Shown: one piece after another, positions 38,801 to 50,700 of the stretch | Position numbering within the stretch: the first letter of the stretch is position 1 | How the letters are laid out: the number at the start of each line of letters is the position of its first letter | Source: Echinometra lucunter | Taxonomy: Eukaryota; Echinodermata; Echinoidea; Camarodonta; Echinometridae | Direction of reading: 5' to 3' | Assembly (NCBI GenBank): GCA_029962745.1 | Contig: CM057165.1 | Span: 7,464,978-7,528,977, forward strand | Length of the DNA: 64,000 nt | The notes under the pieces: generated by a model | The model's database searches: none | What the model was told of the DNA's origin: nothing | Seen by the model: only the letters and a program-made list of their open reading frames with translations | Program-made: the position numbers and the translations under genes

Positions 38801-41800
38801 AATTTGGAGGAAAAAAAAGTTAAGAGCAAATACTAATTCTATATGTAGGGTATTAAATGTACCAGTTTGGTGATATTTGTTATTCATGTAGTTGTAACAA
38901 ACAAATTCCAAAAGTGATTATTAGCATGCTTATTTTATTTGCTGTAGCAAGTCTGCATTCAATACCTTTGTGCTTCTAGCTATTCACTCATCTTTCTTTC
39001 ACTACTTAATGTAAAAAGCACACACTTTCTTTGTAACTTTTTGAGCAAGCGTGCACCATCCAAAAGCTTCTTGCCTTGATACCATATATGTTCCACTCTC
39101 CCCACCCTAACACTCCTGCATGTAAAGTGTCAACGCTCTGTCCCCACCTCTCACTAATGTATTGCTTGTTCATTCTTTCAACCACTCTATGACTTTATCC
39201 ATTCATACTGTTAATGATTGATGTTTTTCCACAGGGAACCTTACACATACAGCTATTTCATGTTATATTCCAGTGCTACGTTCTATGTCTTTTGCTTCAC
39301 TCGTTGCTATGAATGTCTTCATCTGGCAGCTTACATTCAAATATGAATGTCTTCTATTCTTTGTATGCATGACTTCATTGCAACAGGACAATATAATTTT
39401 TGAACTTCTAATGGAGAGCATTTTCACCATGACCATACTGGAAATTCATCTATTGTATAAATGTCAACCCATTGCTCTCTTGATAGAGGATGACTTTAGA
39501 ACATATCAAAGTACTAGAGAGTCTGCTTTCAAACAATTTAACAATTTATGTGTTTACATATCACTGTAAACTATGGGATAATAACCCCATTTTCTGTTAT
39601 TTCTTATGAATATTTATTTTGAAATGAAACAGCAAGAAAGCTCTGGTGGTAGTTGTAAAAGAGGTTTTTTTCAATCCAAGGCAGAATCATTTTAATACCA
39701 CAACTTGATTATGATTCAGGCTGTTATTTTGTTTCCAGTTTTCTTCAGATTATCCCTCATCAGTCCCTCCGCAAGTGTTCTTTAAAAAAGCAGTTTGGTC
39801 CGAGGTCCTGATAATTGTCATAGCTATCATTTCATTGACAGCACGTTGCAAAACATTATTTGAATGGTTGCTGTTGCACAAGCAATATGCATCTGATTAA
39901 ACTTCATGTCTTTATGTAATCGAACGATCCACAGAATCATTACTTTTTTGCATGACTGAAAAACTGACACTATTCCTATCCATGACTGCTTTTTTTCATA
40001 TTTTCTTGCTATCTGATCTTGTTGTACATACATGTACATGTACAGGGACTTGTTATCCTTTTTGCCCAAATCCTTGCACTCATGCTTGTGCTGAAGGGCA
40101 AGCAAGTTTGATTTATTTTCTTGCATTGATGCCAAATACTTGTTTTAATTTGATTTGATTTTCTTCTGCAGGTTGAGCTATAATTTCATGTACGTGATTT
40201 TTGAATGTTGGTTCTTGATAATTTTCTTTTCAGTGGATAAAAAGTGCACTTTTCTATTCTTGTGTATGAAGTTGCCTGCATGAGAGCTTCTTCAGTGGAT
40301 GCATTGCTTGTCCTTTTACAACAATCAGGGGAAAAAACTCCCAACAGATTCAACATAACCATGCATTTTTAGACCCAGATTTCACTCAATGTACAATATA
40401 CATCACCATGCATAAAGGGGTCGTGTAATCATGCATCTCTTGGAGAATTATTGAAGGACCCTATGGCATGCATGTGCTCCATGATTATTCCTTGAATTTC
40501 CAAATAGGACTGGATCTATGCTTATGAAAAAAAGTGAACATGATTAAGAAGTCTTGCTCCAGTCCTGACAGTATGAGATGGTTTTAACCCATCACCTCTG
40601 AGACTCCAGTGAATCATGTATCAAATCTACAGCAATTTGCTATTTCAGTCATCAGTTGGTGAAGAAGGGGGGGGGGGAGAATTAAATCTCCATAATTTTC
40701 AGTAGCCCTGTGACACCCTTTTAATCTTTGTAATCTTTAATGATATACATGTAGCAAGGCCAGTTTACAGATTCTTAAACCTGTGGTCCACAGGAACTGG
40801 GTGGCTCCTGTCTTAAACAGTTCAGACTTAGAGATTTCAGTAGTCAAGGGGTTTGGGAGAAGAATGTTAAAAATCCTTCTGAAAGGTATGAAATTTCTTT
40901 GCACCATAGGAATTCTCCAATCATTGCTTCGACATGTCATTTTGCGTGCACTTTGCATCCTCAGTCCAACATTTCTTCCTTCGATATTCTTCAACCTTGT
41001 GTTATGTGACTTTGACCTTGACTTGATGGTTTGTTGTCAGTGGCTATTGCTGTGTATGCTGGTTGCCATGGTAATTGCATGTGATTATTCTTTCTTTTCT
41101 TATGTTTCTCTGCTACGATCCTCTTTCCTCTCATGTCTCTTCATAGGACGGTTTCATCAACCTGAGCGTGTTGAGATTGTTTCGGGCAGCCAGGTTAATC
41201 AAACTTCTAAGACAAGGTTCCTCAATTCGCATTCTACTTTGGACGTTCATTCAGTCCTTTAAGGTAAGTGAGCATCAACCCTCTCATCAACTCTGCGAAT
41301 GATTTCTCCTGCTATCTCTTACTGTTTCATCTCTTCCTTTGTATATTCCTATTTCTCCTCTCTCTTACGTTTATTTTCTCTTCTCTTGATATTTTTCTCA
41401 AGTTATTATGTCATCCCAAGCACTGCACAAGGAAATGTGTATGTGGAACTACACACTCATATAGCATGAATGTTTGGTCCCAACTTTTCAGTCATTGTCT
41501 TATTTTCAGTTTTAACCTGCTGAGTACAATATGATTTCCACATGAGGCGTCTTATCTTTGTGTTGTGCGAAAGAATGCATCCAAAACGCAAAATGGAAAA
41601 CTATTGAAAATCAAATTTTTCAAACAATGATTAATAATTTCATGGGTAACATGTTGACCTTTTTAATTGATATACATTCTTCTTGTGGTATAATCTTTGC
41701 TAAAATTCTATTCCAATATGTCAAAATAGACATTTTAATTTTTGCATTTTTGTATTTTGCGTTCCGGACGCAGTCTTTCGCACAACAGCATAAAGATAAA

Positions 41801-44478
41801 ATGCCTAATGCGCATTTTCCACAGACCCTAGCCCAAGTTATCTCACGCTTGGAAATGTAGTATTCAACCAGTTAAGAACGTTCATTTCAAGAGGAACACT
41901 TCCGTTACGATATTCTAATCGACAGAAGAACAAGAAAATGCATATTATTTTTCATTTTGACACAACTCAAGCTTTCCTTTAATGTGATGATTTTATTTTA
42001 TCACAATCATTTCTTTGTTCTTGATCTACTCTAGGCCCTACCATGGGTCTGTTTGCTGATATGGATGCTGTTCTTTATCTATGCAATCATTGGAATGCAG
42101 GTAAGGGAAATAGTTTTTACAATTTTCTTTACTATTTTCACTGAAATAGTCTTTTGTTTTCAGAAATTAGTCCAAAAATTTGGTGAGAATAGAACAGTAA
42201 TGACCACAGTTAGGTTTAGTTGATCTGAACAATAACCAAATTAATAAATAATTTTCAGATGTCCACCAAGTTTCTGAATGGGGAAAATGCCATGGGTAAC
42301 ATTGTTTTAGATGCCACCTCAAATAGTTTATTAATGAAGTTCTCTCAAAGATTTTGTTGTGCCTCTGGGATCACTCAGCAAGCAATTTTTCTTAGGACAG
42401 ACCTCAAATTTTCATTTCTCTTCTTTCTATAATTTGATCTTGGAATCATGTGTTGATGCATGTGAACTGTGCATGGAAACGTGTCATTGATAATTTTATC
42501 TGTATTAATTATGCAGCATTGTCTCACCTACAAATGTTTTATAGATGTCCAAAGTAGTGTCTTCTACTTGAGAAAACTGAATGGGATTCTTAGAAAATAT
42601 GGTATGACTCATGTGTAATTTTTTATGATACCACATTTTCTTGAAGATCATTTAGAGAATCTTATTTCCAAGTTTTCTCTCTCTTTCCAATTGTTTTTTT
42701 AAATCTGGATTTCTTGAATTATGAATAATATGCAAATATTTGTCTGTACTATGAGCATCTTCATAACCACGCCATTAATCCATCAACAGATTTTTGGTAA
42801 CATAGCACCTGTAGACGGACAGCAAATTAATCGCCACAACAACTTTGGCCAATTCTTCATGTCGTTACTGTTGCTGTTCAGGTAGGAGTGCTGGGGGATT
42901 TCCCCCTTGATGATGTCACCATGGTGGTGGTGGGGAATTCACTTTGCTGAGCATGGCCTTGGTTACAGCTACCATCATACATTTTTTTTCATTTTTAAAA
43001 TCATTCTCTCCTCCATCCCTTCCTAAAGTGAAATGTCTGCTTGGTGTTGGCATGGCATGAAAAATTGCCTAAATACCCCAGCTTAACAGTAAGCTAAAAG
43101 ATGATCAGAGGGAGAAAACGATAAAATGATGTAATTATTTGATGAAAACAGACATGACAATTCTACATATTTATTATTTACTATTCAGACTAATCCTGCC
43201 AATATTCTTTATGTGAAGGAATTTTTTTTCCAGTCTTGTAAATAGAGATAGATGTAAAGTTCCAGAACATTTCAATACCTGTTCATTAATACAAATTTGG
43301 AAAAGTTTTCCTTTTCTCTTTCAAATGTGTCATATGCGGTTATCTTTCAGCTTACTGTTGAAGACCTAAAGTTCTTGATTTTTTGTTCTGAGTTTGGATA
43401 TCATCTATGCTATGACTCAAAAAATTGACTTTAGTTTATAATTGCATGTTTTGCCACTTCAAATCCTGCAATGCATGTGGTCCAGTTTCATTATTTTGCT
43501 GCGTATATGCTGCATATTTTTCTCTCTGGTGAAGAATTTTTAAAAAGAAGTTGCCATATTGAGTCATGGTTCAGATGACAGACTTGGCATATAATTTCAT
43601 CTGGAGCCTTTCTCCGATGGAGAACTTCTGGCCAAGAAATTACTCCAAAAGTCCTTGCATGCTTCATCTTGTTATCATTTAAATCATTTGGGTTCGTTTT
43701 GTTTTCTTTTTTCTTTGACCTTACCCTACATGCATTCATTCCTGGGCTTTTATTAGATCTTCGGCCAAATCGCCATTAGCCCCGATTCCTCTATAACCCG
43801 CTACAACAATTTCCACGTCTTCTTTTATGCCCTCTTGTTACTATTCAGGTAAAATTTGCAAAAATGGGTTGCCGTGTTTGTGCTTTTTTTGATGAGCTGG
43901 CGTCTCTTGGCTAAGAATTGAAATTGCACGCAATTCCAGAGTTGAATACATGCTGTATCATGATTACAGAAGTCTAAGTCACTGAAAGCAACATGTATTG
44001 TAATTCAGACATTGCATTCAATTTCAAGTTCTTATACAAGATACCCCAGTCAAATCTCACATCTGTGTCATGATGCCCAGCACGTATATGTATTTAAAGG
44101 CAAGCTTTGCTACTAACATTATTGCTGTTTTGTCTTTTAATACATTTGTGGCATTATTGTGTGTGTATGTGTGGAGGTGAGATCTGAAAGAACATGAATA
44201 CTGACGTTTTACATACCATTTATTAGGGGTCATATCTTTGATATTGTGAATGAGAAAACTGTATGAAGCCTCTCTGTCTTAGACTGCATACCAGTTCATA
44301 TGCACTGTTGATTTTCATACATTGTAATTCAACATTTCAATTTTTTTATATACTAGTATTAAAAGAAATATAATGCTCTTAAATTACACCTACATATACA
44401 GCTATTGCCTTTGTATTCAAAACTCTAAACCATGTTAATAATAATGATTGATGTTTTTTTTATTCTAGTAGTAGAAGC

Positions 44479-44518
<40 letters not shown>

Positions 44519-44554
44519 TTATTAATATGAGTATGATCATTATTATTATTTTTA

Positions 44555-44594
<40 letters not shown>

Positions 44595-44686
44595 TTTTGT
44601 TGCTGTTATTACTACTATTACTATAATTATTACCATCATTATCATAATCATCATTATCATTATTATCATTATTATTATTATCATTA

Positions 44687-44721
<35 letters not shown>

Positions 44722-47700
44722 GTCATTATTATTATTATTATTGTTATTATTATTACTATTATTATTATCGTTCTTATTACTGTTCTTGTTGATTAGTAAT
44801 GACAGTAATAGTAGCAGTAGTAGTAGTAGTAGTAGTAGAAGTAGTAGTAGAACTTTGTAGTAGTATTTGCATGTATGTTGACCTGTTAAACTATTGTTTA
44901 TTGAATGTAGAGCTTCCATGTTGTAATTGCAAAGGGACGATATGTTAAACATGTATGTCCTCTTGTATCGGCAACTCCAGGAGTAGGATTTTATCTTAGG
45001 AATTATCACTTTGTTGCCATTCAGCCGATGAGTCCAATATGTCCTACCAAAATGTAAATCATATTCAGCAGGTTGACGTCAAATGTCACACACAGTATAC
45101 GTTTTGTTTCTCTGTGTGGAGCACTGGTAGGGTTGATTTCTATCAGGGCCATATACAAACAGTGAATTACAGAGACCCAAAACTAATTCTGAACTATTAT
45201 AAAAACCTTGTTTTTTACCAGTGTTCAAGCAGAGAAGACTTTTTTTTATTTAAGAAATTATTAACATTTAGGGGTAAAAAAGAATAAGGGGTATAGATTA
45301 ATTGTATAAATGAATTTGTGATATGATTATTTACTGAATGTCATGTAGACTGTTCTCTTCATCTTGTGCTGATGACATCATTTTCTTGTGGTTTTGTTGT
45401 GCTTTGATTGTTCTGTTACTGAAAGTCTCTCTCTTGTTAGTCTGTTGATCTAATTATAGACATGTATTTGTTTCAGTCCTTTTTGTTTCATTGGTAATTG
45501 CCTTCATCCTCCCCCCCCCCCATCTCTCTTTTCCTTTCTTCATTTACAGTCAAATTGATCCTTTAATCCTGTTCCCCTCATTATCATTGCCACTAAATGA
45601 AAGTCTTGAATACATAGCCTCACTCCCTCCGTATCACAAACAATAATAAGCTCAAATGCACATATATAAAATCTCATTCTCTAAAGCTAATCTCCTTTCC
45701 TCTTATCTATTTTTTGAAGCATGGAATGTTATCCCAGTGTCTCCACAAACCCTGACTTTCGTATCCTTGCCTACTATCTCATACTCGCACATTTTCCCTA
45801 GTGTTTAGTTTGCATTCAAGCATGATATAAAAATCAGTTAGGGTTTATCCTCTTATGTATAGCAACCTTATTCAGTCTCATGCAATGCAGATAAATGAAG
45901 GATATAACCTAAATCTTTCTATATATTCAAGCATTTGACAATCATTTTTTTTTTAATGTAACAAAATTTAATCATGGATATGAGTGTCTATCATATAGTG
46001 ATAATCATTTTCTTTATCTAATCTTATTTATCGTAATGTAATCAGCTTCAGTTGAGGTACCCCTGTTTATCTTTATATCACTGTTTTAAAAAAATTACAC
46101 AAAAGACTTATATGTCAATGATTGAATATAGTAGGTCAGTGCCCAGTACATAGTTCTAAAAGCAGACTTTTGGCTTTAACTATTATTATTGAAAATATTT
46201 AAGCCCTTTCTTATGATATTGTACTTGTATTTTCCCTTCCAATGGAAGTCGGTTTACAAATCAAGATTGTATTGAAGAGCGAAAATGACCGTCCCCTTTC
46301 TTCTTGATAGTGTTGAGTCATATTAAAGAGAAAACAGTTATCAAGACTTCTCTTTTTTTTATTCCAATCTGAAAGAACATTAGTCTAGTGTTATCACATG
46401 AAAATATGTTCATTGAAATGCTCTTTTATTTCATTTGGACTAAAAAAAATACTTCAACATGCACACTGTATGCTTGTATCACATTTTGCTACATGTTTGT
46501 ATATATTCTCCCTCTAACTCATATCTCTATGTACCTAAGCATTTGATATTAATTGTTTATAATTTTCTGCAGGATTATTAATAATTTTGATGATTCCAAA
46601 CCCAGTAGAATTCTACTTGTTTCACTTTACAACCTAACTATAACCATCCATAATAACTTCCAAACAACTTCTTTCCCAATAAAATTGCATGAACAGTACA
46701 AAACATTATCTTTAATAAAGCTGCATAGAACATAATACTTTCATAATTGATCATAATATTTTGATCGTCATTGGTAATATGGCAATAATCATGGGTCATA
46801 GTATGATATTATTTTGTAATGTTACACTGATTCTTTGATATCAGGATAATCACAGGCAATATAATGATAATCCATAGTTAGATAATGATTGTCATTGGTA
46901 GTATTATAATTGTAAGTAGTGTTACCATCGGTGGCAGTATTATGAATGTTGGTAGTATTATGATAATTCATGCTAATATTTTAATCCTTGGTAATATCAT
47001 AATTGAAGGTAGTAGTACATGTATGATGATCCATGGTTATGCGGTAATGTTTGGTACTATTTCTCTCCAACTATACACAGATGTGCTACAGGTGAAGCTT
47101 GGCAGTCCATCATGATGAGCTGTTTACCAGGAGCCGACTGTGCTGACCCGGACCCCAATAATCCTACCGGTATCAAAGAAGGACAGACCTGTGGCTCGTA
47201 CTTCTCATATGTCTACTTTGTGAGCTTCAGTTTCCTCTGCTCTTTCCTTGTGAGTACAGCTCCTTTTTTTGTTGTTTGTATACCCCCACCAAGCGAAGTT
47301 CAAAGGGGGCATATAGGAATAGGTGTATGGTCGGTCAGGTTGGTCCATTGCAAATCTTGCAGATCGAACTACTTCCCCAGTTTTTGAGCAATGGTCATGA
47401 AATTTGGCATGCACATTGGTCTTGGGATGAAGATGTGCGAGACATTTTTTTAGTGTGTTGGAAACTATTGCCATGGTGAGGGTGTATTATGGCAAGAAAT
47501 CAGGGAAATGTTGTGGATCGAACTACTTCCTCATTTTTTGAGCAATGCTACATGAAATTAGGCACACAAATTGGTCTTGTGGTGAAGATGTGTAAGACAT
47601 GTTTTTTTAATGTGTTGCAAACTGCATTGCCATTGTAATGGCATATTATGGCAATAAATCAGGGGGAAATGTTGCAGATCAAACTACTTGCTCATTTTTT

Positions 47701-50700
47701 GAGCAATGGTCAGGAAATTTGGCACACACATTGGGGCGGGGGTATTAATCACCTTCAGTGATATTTCTTGAAGATCAGTATTTACTGTGTTCACCTTGTC
47801 TTTGCACTCTGTAGATGTTGAACCTGTTCGTTGCTGTCATCATGGATAACTTTGACTACCTGACAAGAGATGCATCCATCCTAGGAGCCCATCATCTGGA
47901 TGAATATGTCAGGATCTGGGGGAACTTTGACCCTACTGGAAGGTGAGGCATGGATTTTACTAGCAGCAGAGGGCAGATCCAGGAATTGGTGAAAGGGGGA
48001 GGGGTGTGATTCTGAAAATATCTTGCAGGCTAAAAAAGAATAGGCTCTCATGTTTTTTTCAGATGCAAAGTGGGTCATTTCAGTGGTGGACATACACTTA
48101 TTGTGAGAATTATATAGTCTTCCTATGTTACATGTATGCCATGGTGTTAAAGAGGGGAACAGGGGCCGTTTTTTGCCTCCCTAAATTTGTTATACTTGAC
48201 ACTTCTGAAAAAAGACCACTTTTTGAATGCAAATATGCATTCTGACCTCCAGCACAAAACAAAAGTTAGTAAACACACGTATCCATGTATTTAAAAAACA
48301 CCTATGCATGTATTTAAAAAACACATTTTCGGGTATAATCAAAACTTTTTATGGAAAATTTCTCTCACAGGAAAATACTCTCTTTTCAGCATGGTCTTAT
48401 ACTGGCATTCAGGTGGTCACTAGATAAGGATTTATTGCACATGAATAAATATGTTTACTCTTATGGGCCCGCATGTGCCATGTACTTGTACAATATGCTA
48501 TCCGTCAGTTGCCCCACCCAAAGGCAAACGGCCATTTTGTGCATATGTGGCAAGTGCAGCAATTTTGATCTGCTTTGGGTACTTTTTCAGACTGGTTGCA
48601 CAAGCATATTCACCATGGAAACAAGCTCAGATTGCTCCAAACACATCTACTTTTGACTCAATTTTTCAGGGTCCATGAATTTTTTTTTTTAGTAATTTTG
48701 AAAGAGTTCTCATCTTTAAAAGAGTAATTATACATGTACTTTTATGAGAAAATCTGTTCATTTTACTGTAATGGGTGATTGTGTTTACTGGTAATATCCC
48801 CTCTTCTGTCTATGTTATTCTGTTGTCTTCTGCAGTGGGAGAGTTCTCTACAAAGATATGTATGACATGCTGAAGAATATTGAGCCTCCAGTGGGCTTTG
48901 GTAGAAACTGCCCTTACAGAATTGCATATAAGGTAAGTGACTGGTGTGGGTAGAATGTAAGATGGTTTGTTAGGCACCTTATCAAAAGTCAGAGCCAATT
49001 TGGAACTCAGCCTTTAGTGTCTTTCCTGCTCAGCATCTTTTCCCCCTCCGATCCTCCAGTTTCTCCATAGACAAAATAACAGATGATTGAGAAAGTGGAT
49101 GTAAAAGGACCGTCGGGGAGAAGACAATAAAAGACGCGGGACGAGACTTGATAAGCGGCCTTACAAACCCTTTCACCACTACATTCTACTTCATGTGAAA
49201 TTTTAATAAGCTTAAACAAACTACACTTATGGAGGGTTAAACCTTGGTTTAAATTCAAACCTCTTGTTAATTCATGTCAATGTATTTGGATCCATTCTAG
49301 CCACTTTTTGAACACTGAAAAAATTGTTCTAGATGGCTGTGGCCGCTTATAAAACAGTGTGACTGAACTTTATTCAAATTCATATTGCAAGCACCCTGCT
49401 GTGCATAAAAAACTGTTTATTTTCATCTCAAAAACTGATGAATAGACTGTGTGACCAAGGTTTGTACATAGCAGTTTGCTGTGATATTGTTTCCAATTCT
49501 CTTTGTAATCACATTACTTTTAATTTCTCCTTTACCAGCGCTTGATCCGGATGAATATGCCAGTAGATGAGAACAAAACGGTACAGTTTACAACAACGTT
49601 AATGGCGCTCATTAGAACGGCCTTAGACATCAAGATAGGAACAGGTAAGAACAATTTTATTTCTTAAGATGTTAAGACATTACCGAGGAGGTTATAGTGC
49701 GCCATTCTTTTTACATCAATGGCCGGAATTCACAAAGGTGGTTGAAATATAGACCACGGTTTAGGCAAATTTTGTCGTGTAAGTGTGCTTGATTTAGCAC
49801 ACGAAATTTGCCTAAACTGTGGTCTAAATTTAAATCACCTTTGTGAATTCTGGCAATGTCTTTTGATAGTTGATAAACCAGCATACAATCATACATTTTG
49901 CAGGGGGAGGAGAAATGGAGAAATGAGATAGAGTATCTTTCTTGAGAGTGGGTGAAGTCCTAAAAAGGACTGTAAACCAAGTGAGAAGGCAATGAGGAGA
50001 GAAGGCTGCTGTGGTTAGGCTACCTACAGCACTGAAAGGTTTTTAAGAATTCATGATTTCATTTTATTTTTTTCTTTAGTGGCTGATCGAGATCGGCACG
50101 ATGCTGAGCTGCGGGAAGCTGTCAAGTGTTTCTGGCCTCACCTCTCGGCTGAGAAACTGGATCTTCTTGTACCTCCAGACAGTGGTATGTCCCTCAGATT
50201 GGATGTGAAATAACAGAAATTTTTCTCTCTTTTTATAGGGAGTAAAGTTACATATAAAAATATAGTATTGCTGAATATCCTGCTTCCAGTGGTAAAACAG
50301 ATTATTTGATATTTAAATACTAGTGCATAAAAGTTTTACTCCAGCTTGAAGCAATATTGATAGAGTATCCTTAATCTTTTTTTTTGCTTGTTTGCATTTC
50401 ACACAGTGTTCAGAAGAGATAGTAAAGTGTACTTTAAATCAAAAAGTGTTATTTCCTTTATGAAATGAATTAAACATAAACTTGTACATCAAATTCTTTG
50501 TGTTCTGTATGTTTTGTAAGCTTGTGTAGTGCATTAGTTCATAAGCAGAATGAATGAACACCCATGCATATGATATCAGTATAGCTATGAAAGCAATTCT
50601 GTATGCTGCGCAACTTTCCATTTATTGTTGAACCTTGGTGAACTAGTCAGGACATAAATTTATCTTTTTGTGTGTAGAATTGATTGGAGAGAAGCTGACA

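Larger units (their letters stand above)
32708..41146. other. 8.4-kb intron at the IVS3-S4 junction
   Basis: Phase-0 intron separating IVS3 from IVS4. It holds candidate small exons at 35553-35555 and 38346-38378, a 131-bp tandem duplication at 36494-36765, and a repeat half-element at 37532-37612. The word GATATCCCACCGCTGCCACC occurs at 33118 and 37689. A CCTCGTGAACCCTGTCCC-type phrase is duplicated near 35357 and 36219. Otherwise AT-rich, with nothing I can support. Confidence 0.7.
43849..47080. other. 3.2-kb intron after the alternative pair
   Basis: Contains the compound triplet repeat, a poly-C run near 45510, and a cryptic repeat at about 46760-47050 built of GGTA(A/G)TATTATGATAATC(C)AT-like phrases of about 33 bp. 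I looked for a third copy of the IVS5-P exon and saw none. Confidence 0.7.

Noticed and set aside
40783..41262. 159-aa frame overlapping the IVS4 exon
   Set aside because: Wrong frame relative to the real IVS4 exon and mostly intronic.
44425..45009. 194-aa poly-Asn frame
   Set aside because: Translation of the triplet microsatellite.
43849..47080. Possible third alternative IVS5-P exon
   Set aside because: Looked for another IFG..I....NNF segment with splice sites; none seen.
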